Origin: Bacteroidales bacterium UBA1208 | Lineage (GTDB): Bacteria; Bacteroidota; Bacteroidia; Bacteroidales; P3 | Length of the DNA: 39,011 bases | NCBI GenBank assembly: GCA_002309955.1 | Contig: DBXQ01000012.1 | Coordinates: 5,555 to 44,565, forward strand | Reading direction: 5' to 3' | In this document: positions 1 to 8,519 of the stretch, piece by piece | Layout: the number at the start of each line of letters is the position of its first letter | Numbering within the stretch: the stretch's first letter is position 1 | Notes under the pieces: model-generated | The model's database searches: none | What the model was told of the DNA's origin: nothing | The model's input: the letters and a program-made list of their open reading frames with translations, nothing else | Program-made: the position numbers and the translations under genes

Positions 1-45
1 ATCGTTCTCCCATTTCAAAAGGAGAAATGAGGAAGAACTGAGGTC
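1..45. repeat. Dispersed repeat fragment with small hairpin
   Basis: The first 13 bases, ATCGTTCTCCCAT, are the exact reverse complement of 14469-14481. The words AAATGAGG (25-32) and AACTGAGG (36-43) also recur, in one or the other orientation, at 14424-14498. TTCTCC (5-10) can pair with GGAGAA (21-26). The rest of the gap up to 285 holds no believable gene: the short reading frames there have no recognisable motif and no promoter. The element may be the end of a larger repeat that continues off the left edge. Confidence 0.45.
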
Positions 46-285
46 GTAGGGTGGATGAACAAGCGAACCAAGGACAGCGCGAAAGGGACTCGGGAGCAGG
101 TTGGGGAGGATTCGCGGGAAATGGTGTGCGTTGAAAAGATGTGGAATGTGTCGGGGCAATGTCCGGTTAGTGACTAATGACCGATTAGGGTTCAATGGCC
201 TTTTACCATCGAACAACCGTAGAACAGATGTATCCGAAGTGAAGAATGGACGCAGGGAAGGGAATCTTCCTAACGTCCGTTACTG

Positions 286-1056
286 TCACATGGATTGAAT
301 GGCATACTGCCCCCAAATGTACGAAGCCTTGTAGGCCGGGAAATTCTGGCCAGTGACGTAGATGGGTATTTCGCGTCCAAAGGCGGGATGGCATTCGGGT
401 TCGGGCGGCACGGGGCCGAAGAAGGTGACACTCTTCAACTGTTCGTAACCATCGAAGGCATGGCACCCGATGGCCGTTACCGAAGAGGGAATGAGATAGT
501 CGGTAACCGATTTACAGTTCATAAAGGTGCCTTCGGGAATTTCGGCAAGGCCGTGCGATATGACAAAATGGCGCACATTTTCGCAGTCCTTAAAGGCATA
601 GGTACCCATTTCGGTGACGGAATTGGGCATCACCACATCGATAAGCGATGTGCAACCCTCGAACGCACTCCCGCCAATATAGGTGAGCGTCTTGGGCATG
701 AGGATGACACGAAGGTCGGTGCAGCGGTAGAAAGCCCGCTCACCGATGAAGAACATGGTGGTGGGCAGCTCGATTCCCTGAATGCGGATGCAGTTGGCGA
801 AGGCCTCGTCGGCGATACCGGTGACAACAAAGTTCTGGTCGTTGTATTTCACGGTGCGGGGCACTTTGATGTAACCACCCAGCAGTTCGGGATTCTGGTT
901 GTTGTACCATACGTTCACTTCGCCATAGTCGATGATTTTATAATGCAACACTTGGCCTGTGGAGCATGTGGCTGAGAAGTCGGCTTTTTGGTCGACCTGG
1001 GCGAAAAGGGGGCTTGTCAGCATGACAAGCAGAAGAATGTTGATGACTCTTTTCAT
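286..1056 (-). CDS. BspA-type leucine-rich repeat surface protein
   Basis: This is a 256-residue secreted protein with a clear signal peptide (residues 1-20, ending FAQ). From about residue 75 to 215 it has five or so repeats of roughly 23 residues of the LRR_5 (BspA, Treponema-type) class, with the recurring pattern of an aromatic residue or AF, then a C or Y, then a hydrophobic-P strand (for example AFEGCTSL followed by VVMPNSV). The tail (about 230-256) has the usual IYV...YKAS..W..Y cap of this family. BspA-like proteins are surface or secreted binding proteins in Bacteroidetes. No C-terminal sorting domain is visible, so its anchoring is unknown. It lies 39 bp after polA on the same strand and could be read from the same transcript, although a functional link is unlikely. 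Confidence 0.85.
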   Translation of the reverse strand: MKRVINILLLVMLTSPLFAQVDQKADFSATCSTGQVLHYKIIDYGEVNVWYNNQNPELLGGYIKVPRTVKYNDQNFVVTGIADEAFANCIRIQGIELPTTMFFIGERAFYRCTDLRVILMPKTLTYIGGSAFEGCTSLIDVVMPNSVTEMGTYAFKDCENVRHFVISHGLAEIPEGTFMNCKSVTDYLIPSSVTAIGCHAFDGYEQLKSVTFFGPVPPEPECHPAFGREIPIYVTGQNFPAYKASYIWGQYAIQSM

Positions 1057-1095
1057 GGGTTATTGTGATTAAATGGGTTACATAATATTAAAAAA

Positions 1096-3774
1096 TCAGT
1101 GTGCGGCAAGCCAGTTGGGGCCTACGTCAATACCTACCTCAATGGGTATGGAGAGGGGCAAGGCATTGAGCATGGCTTCTTCGACAATGGCGCGCACTTG
1201 TTGTTCTTCGGGTTTGTAGCAGTCGAAAACCAATTCGTCGTGCACCTGCAGTATCATCCGCGACCGCAGACCGAGCTGCTTGAACTGTCGGTAGATATGA
1301 ATCATGGCAATTTTAATCATGTCGGCCGACGTGCCTTGAATGGGCATATTGACGGCATTGCGCTCGGCAAAATTGCGTGCAGAGGCATTGCGCGAATTGA
1401 TGTCGGTGAGGTAGCGACGGCGGCCCAGCAGGGTTTGGGCGTAGCCGTGTTCGTGGGCGAAGGCGATGTTGGTGTCGATGTAATGTTTGATGTCGGGATA
1501 CTGGGTGAAATATTCATCGATGAGCGCCGAGGCTTCTTTGCGCGGAATGCCAAGTTGCTCGCTGAGACCGAAGGCACTGATGCCATAGATGATGCCGAAA
1601 TTGACCGACTTGGCGTTGCGGCGCAGGTCTTTTGATACTTGGTCGATGGGTAGTTTGTAGATTTTGGCAGCAGTGGCGGCATGGATGTCGTAATGGTTTG
1701 AAAAAGCTTCAATCATGTGGCGGTCATTGGCCAGCGAGGCAATGATGCGCAACTCGATTTGTGAATAGTCGGCTGCAAGAAGGACATAGTCGTCGTTGCG
1801 AGCCACGAAAGCTTTTCGTATCTCACGGCCGCGCTCGGTACGGATGGGGATGTTCTGCAGGTTTGGATTGCTTGACGAGAGACGACCGGTGGCTGTGACG
1901 GTCTGGTTGTAGACCGTGTGCAAACGTCCGGTGGCGGGATTGATTAGCTTGGGGAAGGAGTCGAGATAGGTGCCGATAAGTTTGTTGAGCGAGCGATATT
2001 CGAGAATGAGAGGGATGATAGGGTGTTTGTCCTGCAGTTTGACAAGGACATCCTCGGCTGTGGAGTATTGCTTAGTGGCTGTGCGCGGCGGTTTGTCGGT
2101 TACCATAAGCCGCTCGTAAAGAACTTCACCCAACTGTTTGGTTGACGATATGTTGAACTTGCCACCGGCAAGAGAGAATATCTGCTGTTCGAGTTCGTCG
2201 CGCTCGTGTGAGAGACGGGATGAGTACTCTTTTAGTGCATCGACATCGATGCGGACACCTTCTTCCTCCATGCTGATAAGCACGTCCACCAGAGGAAGTT
2301 CCACATCGGTGTAGAGTTTGCGCATGCCGGCATCGGACAGTTGGGCGGCCATGAGCGGATAGATTTGCCAAAGGATGGCGGCAGACTCGCGGTCGTCGGC
2401 AGGTTCACTGCCCAAGATACCCATAGCAATGCTTTGTAGGTTGTGGCGTGCTTCGGGGTCAAGGAGATAATGGACAAGCTGCACATCGAAAATGTCGCCC
2501 CGAATTTCTATGTCGAGCTCGCGAAGCATGTATTTCAATGCTTTGAGGTCGTAGCAGAGTTTCAAGGTGTCGGGACGTTGGAGCAGGGTACGGAGGCGGT
2601 CGTGGTCAATGTCGCCCACAAGAGCGGTGTAGACGCTATCGGCATTGAATGACAGAATGATGTTGGCTCCGGAAACGATGATGGACACATCGCCGCTGTC
2701 TGGGAACTGCGTCAAGGTGTGGATATCGAGGGCACGGGTTTGGTCGACAGCAGGAGTGTCGAAAAGAGTGGGTTGGTCGAAAAGCGATGGTTGGTTGTCG
2801 GTTTTCCTTCCTTTTTCGGCGACAGGTTCTATGCGTGGAGCCATCACTTTCTGGGAACGGGCGAATAGTTGGGCCTCGGCAGGATCACTGACGGAGAGGT
2901 CGGTGAAGATGCGTTTGGAGAGATTACGGAATTCGAGTTCGGCAAAGAGTTGTTGAAGGGCGACATAGTCGGGCTTGTGGAGTTCAAGTGCCTCCTCGCT
3001 GAGCGTGAGAGGGGCATCGAGCACGATGGTGGCCAGTTGTTTGCTGAAAAGAGCCTGTTCGGAATATTGCTGAACCAGTCCCCGGAGTTTGTCGTTCTTG
3101 ATTTCGTCGGAATGGGTCACCATGTTCTCAACTGAGCCAAACTGGGCAATGAGTTTTTTGGCGGTCTTCTCACCTACTCCGGGAATGCCGGGGATATTGT
3201 CGGAAGCGTCACCCCAAAGGCCGAGGAGGTCAATAACCTGTTCGCAGCGAGCTACACCGAATTTCTCTTTCACCTCATCCATACCGAGTATCTGGTCCGG
3301 TTTTCCCATACGTCCGAAACGGTAGATGAAGACGTGGGAGGTGACCAACTGACCGAAGTCCTTGTCGGGTGTGACCATTATCACTTGGTCGAAGCCTTGA
3401 TTCTCGGCCCAGCGCGAGGCGGTGCCGATCACGTCATCGGCTTCATATCCTTCGCAGGTAATGATAGGGATGTTAAAAGCCCCGATGATGCTGCGTATAT
3501 AGGGCAGCCCCACTTGGATGGCCTCGGGCATGGCTTCGCGGTTGGCTTTGTATTCGGAATACATCTCATGGCGGAAGGTGGGTTTCTGCAAATCGAAAGC
3601 CACGGCCATGTGAGTGGGTTTGAGTTTTTTTACAAGGTCGTAGAGTGTGGTGGTGAAACCGAGCACAGCCGAAGTGTTCACGCCTTTAGAGTTCATCCGG
3701 TTTGAACCGCTGAGTGCGTAATAGGCGCGATAGACCATCGCCATACCGTCGAAAAGAACCAGTTTCTTCATCAA
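1096..3774 (-). CDS. polA: DNA polymerase I, proofreading domain degenerate
   Basis: This 892-residue protein is DNA polymerase I, used for Okazaki-fragment maturation and repair synthesis. Residues 1 to about 290 form the 5'-nuclease (FEN) domain, with EADDVIGT, TPDKDFGQLV and GDASDNIPGIPGVGEKTA. The polymerase domain (about 490-892) has motif A beginning at D669 (DYSQIELR), the O-helix RRNAKSVNFGIIYG and motif C with H845, D846 and E847. The middle domain keeps the fold-like sequence, including ARHNLQSIA, but lacks recognisable Exo I (DxE), Exo II (NxxxD) and Exo III (YxxxD) residues, so 3'-5' proofreading is probably absent. The linker at residues 328-339 has two tandem clamp-binding-like motifs, QPSLF and QPTLF. 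The start overlaps the pdxA stop by ATGA, so the two genes are probably translationally coupled. Confidence 0.97.
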   Translation of the reverse strand: MMKKLVLFDGMAMVYRAYYALSGSNRMNSKGVNTSAVLGFTTTLYDLVKKLKPTHMAVAFDLQKPTFRHEMYSEYKANREAMPEAIQVGLPYIRSIIGAFNIPIITCEGYEADDVIGTASRWAENQGFDQVIMVTPDKDFGQLVTSHVFIYRFGRMGKPDQILGMDEVKEKFGVARCEQVIDLLGLWGDASDNIPGIPGVGEKTAKKLIAQFGSVENMVTHSDEIKNDKLRGLVQQYSEQALFSKQLATIVLDAPLTLSEEALELHKPDYVALQQLFAELEFRNLSKRIFTDLSVSDPAEAQLFARSQKVMAPRIEPVAEKGRKTDNQPSLFDQPTLFDTPAVDQTRALDIHTLTQFPDSGDVSIIVSGANIILSFNADSVYTALVGDIDHDRLRTLLQRPDTLKLCYDLKALKYMLRELDIEIRGDIFDVQLVHYLLDPEARHNLQSIAMGILGSEPADDRESAAILWQIYPLMAAQLSDAGMRKLYTDVELPLVDVLISMEEEGVRIDVDALKEYSSRLSHERDELEQQIFSLAGGKFNISSTKQLGEVLYERLMVTDKPPRTATKQYSTAEDVLVKLQDKHPIIPLILEYRSLNKLIGTYLDSFPKLINPATGRLHTVYNQTVTATGRLSSSNPNLQNIPIRTERGREIRKAFVARNDDYVLLAADYSQIELRIIASLANDRHMIEAFSNHYDIHAATAAKIYKLPIDQVSKDLRRNAKSVNFGIIYGISAFGLSEQLGIPRKEASALIDEYFTQYPDIKHYIDTNIAFAHEHGYAQTLLGRRRYLTDINSRNASARNFAERNAVNMPIQGTSADMIKIAMIHIYRQFKQLGLRSRMILQVHDELVFDCYKPEEQQVRAIVEEAMLNALPLSIPIEVGIDVGPNWLAAH

Positions 3775-4814
3775 CGCAAGGGATCGGCAGTTAATTCGTC
3801 ATATTCTTTGCGATTGCGCAGAATCTGACAGGCCAGATAAACCGCGCTACGGAAAGACTGTTCGCTGGCACGGTCCTTCCCCGCAATATCGAAAGCAGTG
3901 CCATGGGCAGGCGAGGTACGCACATAGGGCAAGCCGGCTGTGTAGTTGACACCTTCGGTGAACGACATGAGTTTGAACGGGATAAGACCTTGGTCGTGAT
4001 AGAGAGCAAGGACACCGTCGAATTTGTTGAATTCGTTGCTGCCGAAGAAGCCGTCGGAGGGATAGGGGCCGTAGGCAAGCACACCTTTTTCCTGCACTTC
4101 GTTGATAACGGGTTTGATGACGGTTTGGTCTTGGTCGCCGATAACCCCGTTGTCGCCTGCGTGAGGATCGAGAGCGAGAACGGCAATCTTGGGCATAGGC
4201 ACACCGAAGTCGCGCTTCAGAGACTCGTTCATCAGCATGATTTTATCGTAAAGGAGGTTGTGGGTGATGGCTCCGGGAACATCTTTAAGGGCAAGATGGT
4301 TGGTGACGATGCCGATACGGATGCGGTCGCATACCATAATCATCAAACTGCTGCATCCGAACTGGTGAGAAAGGAACTCGGTATGACCGGGGAAATCAAA
4401 TTCAGCCGACTGGATATTCTTCTTGCTGATAGGTGCAGTGACAAGCACATCCACGTCGCCTTTCTTTAGGTCTTCACAGGCACGGGTCAAGGAAATACGC
4501 GACTGCTCGCCGGCAATGTCGGTCAGTTTGCCCACTTCTATTTTTATCTCATCACTGGTCAGATTGACCACGTTGAACTTACGGTCTACCGCCTCGCTGG
4601 CATAATGGATGCCGTTGAACGTCATGTCCTGATGCAGGGCAAGGAGTTTCTTGTGATACGAAGCCACCTTGGTAGAGCCATAAAGGATGGGCGTGCATAT
4701 GTCGTACATGCGACTATCGCTGAAAGTCTTCAGTATTACCTCATAACCCACACCGTTGATGTCGCCCTGGGTGATGGCAAGACGTATACGTGTATTATTC
4801 TTTTTTTCTTCCAT
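3771..4814 (-). CDS. pdxA: 4-hydroxythreonine-4-phosphate dehydrogenase
   Basis: PdxA oxidises 4-phosphohydroxy-L-threonine in the DXP-dependent pathway to pyridoxal 5'-phosphate. The 347-residue length is normal for the family. The three metal-binding histidines are visible at H144 (GHTEFL), H218 (DPHAGDNG) and H273 (YHDQGLIPFK). The substrate and NAD-binding region RTSPAHGTAFDIAGK follows near residue 300. The N-terminus RLAITQGDINGVGYEV matches the usual GDPxGIGPE motif only loosely, because D-I-N replaces D-P-A/N; this variant is often seen in Bacteroidetes. The gene overlaps polA by 4 bp and lies 77 bp after pepA, on the same strand. The pairing with polA looks like genome packing rather than shared function. 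Confidence 0.96.
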   Translation of the reverse strand: MEEKKNNTRIRLAITQGDINGVGYEVILKTFSDSRMYDICTPILYGSTKVASYHKKLLALHQDMTFNGIHYASEAVDRKFNVVNLTSDEIKIEVGKLTDIAGEQSRISLTRACEDLKKGDVDVLVTAPISKKNIQSAEFDFPGHTEFLSHQFGCSSLMIMVCDRIRIGIVTNHLALKDVPGAITHNLLYDKIMLMNESLKRDFGVPMPKIAVLALDPHAGDNGVIGDQDQTVIKPVINEVQEKGVLAYGPYPSDGFFGSNEFNKFDGVLALYHDQGLIPFKLMSFTEGVNYTAGLPYVRTSPAHGTAFDIAGKDRASEQSFRSAVYLACQILRNRKEYDELTADPLR

Positions 4815-4891
4815 GTATTATTATGTTTTGGCGGCAAAAGCCGCACGATGATTACTAAATTTTATTCCTATACAGCCGTCTGCGGCCTACG

Positions 4892-6343
4892 TTATGCGGT
4901 ATGCAGGATGTCGTAGGTCTGCAGAAAAGCGTAAAGCAGACGGATGCCGAAGCCTGAAGCTCCTTGGGCATAGTATTCCTGCTTCTTGGAGAAGAAGGCC
5001 ACGCCCGCAATGTCGAGATGAATATAGGGGGTCTTGCGTGCAAAATGAGCCAGGAACTTGCCCGCAGTGATAGCTCCCGCCTGGGCAATGCCGCAATTCT
5101 TGATGTCGGCGATCTCCGATTTGATAAGCTCGTCATATTCCGGCCACAAGGGGAACTCGACCAAACGCTCGTAGACCTTTTTGCCCACAATGCCCAAGAG
5201 ATTGAAAGCGTTGTCGGCACCTTGCTGCATAGCTGCAATTCCATAGGTACCTATGGCGCGCACTGCTGCACCCGTGAGGGTGGCGGCATCGATGAGCAAT
5301 TCGGGGTCGTACTTACTGACAGCGTAGGCTATGGCATCGGCCAAGATGATACGTCCTTCGGCATCGGTGTTGACCACCTCGACAGTAGTGCCGTCATACA
5401 TACGCAACACATCGTCGGCAGCATAGGCGTTGAAACCCGGACGGCTGTCAGTAAGAGGCAGAAAAGCCACAAGATGGACGGGAAGTTTGTTGGCAGCAGC
5501 AGCAAACACCACCGAAGCCATAGTGGCAGCACCTGCCATGTCGGACTTCATTTCCTGCATATAATTATCAGGCTTGATGTTTAAACCACCCGTGTCGTAC
5601 ATCACCCCCTTGCCGACCAAGGCCAAAGGTTTTTCGTTTACCGCTTCGGCAGGCTTATACTCCAGCACCACGAAACGAGGCTCGTCGACACTGCCTTTGT
5701 TCACAGCCATCAGACCACCCATGCGCAGCCATTCAATCTGTTTCTTGTCGAAAACAGTACATCCAATGCCCATCTCGGCAGCCTTGTTCTGTAATATTGC
5801 TGCAAAACGTTCTGCATTCAAGTCTGCAACAGGGGTGTTCACCCAATCACGGCACTGGCTAATACTCTCCCAAAGGTTTACATTGCATGCCAATTCTTCT
5901 TCGTTCAGGAAAGACTGCTCCACATAAAGTGTCTCTATATGGCATGGTTTTTCCGATTTATAGCGGTCGAAAGTGTAGTCAGCCAAAAACAGACCCTCAG
6001 CAAAAGCCACTATTTCTTCAGGAATCACGCCTTCACCCGTCAAAGCAGCCTCGGTCTGCTTTGCCTCGCGTAACAGAGTTGCAACCTTGTCAGCACTGCG
6101 ACGCAAGCGTTCCTGGGTTTGCTCAGGCACGCGCTCACCGTCAAAATTCACCACATAGAGTTTGTACGGCAATCGGTCAAAAGCCACAACAGCATCGGCA
6201 TTCTGCTCGCGAGCGGCCTTCAAAAAGTCCAATTCCCGTTTGCTTAACGGCAGATTGCGCTCTGCCACCTCTGTACCATATAGGAAAATAATATTGCCCG
6301 TATAGTCTTTGGGGCTTATCTGTTTAATCTTGAATTGCATCAT
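4892..6343 (-). CDS. Leucyl aminopeptidase, M17 family
   Basis: This 483-residue protein is a cytosolic di-metal M17 aminopeptidase that removes N-terminal residues from peptides. The C-terminal catalytic domain (about 170-483) has GKGVMYDTGGLNIKP near residue 245, which supplies the catalytic lysine and a metal-binding aspartate. MKSDMAGAA follows, and NTDAEGRIILADA near residue 325 supplies the metal-binding D and E and the catalytic arginine. The N-terminal 160 residues are a divergent macro-like domain, as is usual in the family. Its start is 100 bp from the ABC exporter stop, and that gap is filled by an 8-bp-periodic repeat. PepA-type DNA binding is known for some homologues, but nothing here shows it. 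Confidence 0.94.
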   Translation of the reverse strand: MMQFKIKQISPKDYTGNIIFLYGTEVAERNLPLSKRELDFLKAAREQNADAVVAFDRLPYKLYVVNFDGERVPEQTQERLRRSADKVATLLREAKQTEAALTGEGVIPEEIVAFAEGLFLADYTFDRYKSEKPCHIETLYVEQSFLNEEELACNVNLWESISQCRDWVNTPVADLNAERFAAILQNKAAEMGIGCTVFDKKQIEWLRMGGLMAVNKGSVDEPRFVVLEYKPAEAVNEKPLALVGKGVMYDTGGLNIKPDNYMQEMKSDMAGAATMASVVFAAAANKLPVHLVAFLPLTDSRPGFNAYAADDVLRMYDGTTVEVVNTDAEGRIILADAIAYAVSKYDPELLIDAATLTGAAVRAIGTYGIAAMQQGADNAFNLLGIVGKKVYERLVEFPLWPEYDELIKSEIADIKNCGIAQAGAITAGKFLAHFARKTPYIHLDIAGVAFFSKKQEYYAQGASGFGIRLLYAFLQTYDILHTA

Positions 6344-6360
6344 TTTAAAGTTTTTTTGAA

Positions 6361-6478
6361 TGTGTTAATTCGTTAATGTATTAATTCGTTAGTCCGACTC
6401 ACACGTTTACACGTTTATACATTAACATATTCGTTTAATTGTTTTACACGTGTTTAATTAGTATTATTACCTTTTTTT
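6361..6478. repeat. 8-bp-periodic intergenic palindrome
   Basis: The tract starts with four 8-base words sharing TTAA or TTAG at a fixed position (TGTGTTAA at 6361, TTCGTTAA at 6369, then two variants). It turns over at AGTC-C-GACT (6391-6399) and continues with words in the opposite sense such as ACACGTTT, given twice in a row from 6401. The palindrome is imperfect, and the 8-bp register is the stronger signal. The distal end runs into the last codons and stop of the ABC exporter (6444), which may have been truncated by it. The same architecture occurs near 8494, 10566, 18313, 19187 and 25608. Confidence 0.7.
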
Positions 6479-8078
6479 CCTTTTTCAGGTCCTCAAGTGT
6501 CTGATAGAATCGGTCGCGCGAAGGGATATCCATCCACGCAGTAGGTTCGTCAAAAATCAGCACAGGGGCATCACTATACAACTGGCGTGCCAATGCAATG
6601 CGCTGCCACTGACCCATGCTCAACTCCTCGCCGCCATCGAACATACGGCCCAACGGGGTATCGTATCCTTTCGGTAGACATTCGATATACTGATCAACAC
6701 CAGCCATTTCAGCCACCTTCTCCACTCGCTTATGGTCATAATGGTCTATGTCACCAAAAGCGATATTCTCTTCAGCCGTACAATAGAAACGAACATAATC
6801 CTGAAATATTGCCCCGATACCCCGACGCAACCCTTTCAAGTCATACTTTCTCACATCCACCCCGTCGATAAGCACGGCACCGCTGTCTGTATCATACAAC
6901 CTCAACAGCAACTTCAACAAAGTCGTTTTGCCAAAACCATTCTCTCCCTCAATCTGCGTCACCTCGCCAGCACGGGCTGTCATACTGAAATGGCTCAACA
7001 CATCACGCTCCATCTTCGGATAGCGGAAAGAAATGTCGCGGAACTCAACACTCTGCACGGTTTTCGGGAAAGGTTTGGCATCGGGTGCATTCACAATCGA
7101 AGGCTTCAGGTCGAGGAATTCAAACAGGTTGCCAATAAAAAGGCGGTTGTCGTAAAGTCCTGTAATACTACTCACCAGACTCGACAGTGACGACTGTCCT
7201 CGGCGGAATGCCTCGAACAGCACCACGAACGAACCTGTGGTGATATTACCCTCTGTCGCACTCACAATCAAGAACATCGTCACCATAAACAATGCCACAG
7301 TCTCCACCACCGCACATACTGAATCGTAGAATCCTATCCGTTGTGAAATCTTTATCAAGTCTTTGACCAGTTCCTTGCGTATCTTAACAAAACGTTCTCT
7401 AAAATAGGGAGCCAGTCCAAAAGTGCGCATTTCCTTGGCATAATCCCTTCCTCCCAACAAAGCCGTGTAATAGCTTGTTCGACGATAATTCTGCGTGTTG
7501 CCCCGACGGAAAGCATAAATCTGTCTTGCCTTGATTACCCGCACCACAAACGAAGGCACCACAGCAGCCACCATCACTACAATAATCCAGCCTGAAGCTG
7601 TCGCCAACATTACCATAATACCCACAATCGATATCAGCGACCCAAGCAGCCCCATGAACCCGTTCAAAATCTGAATAGGTCTATACGATGCCTCCTGTTG
7701 GGCACGGTGGTAAGTGTCGTGATACTCCGGATTGTCGAAATAAGCCATATCTAACTGTGCCGACTGTCCCTGCATACGCTCACTGATATAATCAACCAGA
7801 CGCTGGGACATGATATCGTTGTTCACACTGTTCAATACCGACACAATCCTGTTCAAAAGGAATATAAAGCTGAACAATCCCAACCACATGAATGTGTTTA
7901 CCTCCATACCGAAGATTACCGACGGCTCGCCTGTATTCACCGAATCCACCAGAAATTTCAAGATATACAAATTCAGCAGTGGCAGTACATTCATAATCAC
8001 CACATACACAATACGCAGCCAGAATGCCCTGCGGTCGCATAGGCGTATCATGTTCAGTGCTTTGAAAATCTGTTTCAT
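6444..8078 (-). CDS. ABC exporter (fused permease and ATPase), short C-terminus
   Basis: This is a 544-residue half-transporter of the B-type exporter fold; the substrate is unknown. The membrane domain (about 1-325) has hydrophobic segments near residues 22-45, 63-85, 140-185 and 260-285, and carries FDNPEYHDTYHRA, a stretch seen in many peptide or lipid exporters. The nucleotide-binding domain has Walker A GENGFGKTT (about 376-384), the Q-loop FQDY, the signature LSMGQ (about 486) and Walker B VLIFDEP (about 506). The chain stops at ILIKHV, so the switch histidine is the second-last residue and the 30-50 residues that normally follow are missing. The DNA at the stop belongs to the adjacent repeat tract. 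Whether the enzyme still works is uncertain. Confidence 0.9.
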   Translation of the reverse strand: MKQIFKALNMIRLCDRRAFWLRIVYVVIMNVLPLLNLYILKFLVDSVNTGEPSVIFGMEVNTFMWLGLFSFIFLLNRIVSVLNSVNNDIMSQRLVDYISERMQGQSAQLDMAYFDNPEYHDTYHRAQQEASYRPIQILNGFMGLLGSLISIVGIMVMLATASGWIIVVMVAAVVPSFVVRVIKARQIYAFRRGNTQNYRRTSYYTALLGGRDYAKEMRTFGLAPYFRERFVKIRKELVKDLIKISQRIGFYDSVCAVVETVALFMVTMFLIVSATEGNITTGSFVVLFEAFRRGQSSLSSLVSSITGLYDNRLFIGNLFEFLDLKPSIVNAPDAKPFPKTVQSVEFRDISFRYPKMERDVLSHFSMTARAGEVTQIEGENGFGKTTLLKLLLRLYDTDSGAVLIDGVDVRKYDLKGLRRGIGAIFQDYVRFYCTAEENIAFGDIDHYDHKRVEKVAEMAGVDQYIECLPKGYDTPLGRMFDGGEELSMGQWQRIALARQLYSDAPVLIFDEPTAWMDIPSRDRFYQTLEDLKKEKKVIILIKHV

Positions 8079-8154
8079 TCCTTATCAATTTATAGTTTTA
8101 TGTTTCAAAGGTTCAAGCGCCTTTTCAACTTTAAACCATTCAAACCTTTTCCTT

Positions 8155-8466
8155 TTATTTTTTACCAAGGCCATCGGCCTCATAAAACACTATCTTCTTT
8201 ACCACCTGTCGTCCCAATTCATCGTTAATCTTTTCCTTAAGCGATTCACGCCTACACCACAACTCATTCCTCAACGCCGCCGAAGCCACCGACAATGCCA
8301 ACACTCCATCCTTGAAACGCACCCTCCACGTCAATCGGCTGATTAAATCCCCCACCACACGCTCATACACGCTCTTTACCTCCATCTCCGTCACAGTCTC
8401 CTCCATGTCCAAACGGCGATAAGCACGTTTCAGCAAATCCTGCAATGTATGTTCGTTACTATACAC
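8155..8466 (-). CDS. DUF721 / DciA-like protein
   Basis: This is a 103-residue protein of the DUF721 family. Related DciA proteins load or assist the replicative helicase DnaB in bacteria that lack DnaC. The sequence has the family's pattern: an amphipathic N-terminal helix (LQDLLKRAYRRLDM), the central VYERVVGDLISRLT (usually W..iVG..ia.hT), a strand FKDGVLALSVASAALRNEL and a terminal helix and strand. It follows recF by 44 bp on the same strand, a frequent arrangement in Bacteroidetes and consistent with a role in replication. The assignment is by pattern and neighbourhood; the helicase-loading role is inferred from the family. Confidence 0.82.
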   Translation of the reverse strand: MYSNEHTLQDLLKRAYRRLDMEETVTEMEVKSVYERVVGDLISRLTWRVRFKDGVLALSVASAALRNELWCRRESLKEKINDELGRQVVKKIVFYEADGLGKK

Positions 8467-8493
8467 CTGTATTTCCTTTTAATTTGTTATCAA

Positions 8494-8519
8494 TTCACAC
8501 ATTTACACGTTCACACATT
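8494..8519. repeat. Short 8-bp-periodic repeat at the recF stop
   Basis: Three successive 8-base words, TTCACACA, TTTACACG and TTCACACA, start at 8494, 8502 and 8510. The recF stop codon (8511-8513) lies inside the third word, so the repeat supplies the end of the gene. It is the shortest member of the family and has no opposite arm. Confidence 0.5.

Noticed and set aside
295..975. A 226-residue plus-strand reading frame
   Set aside because: Antisense to the LRR surface protein gene, which has a signal peptide and LRR pattern.
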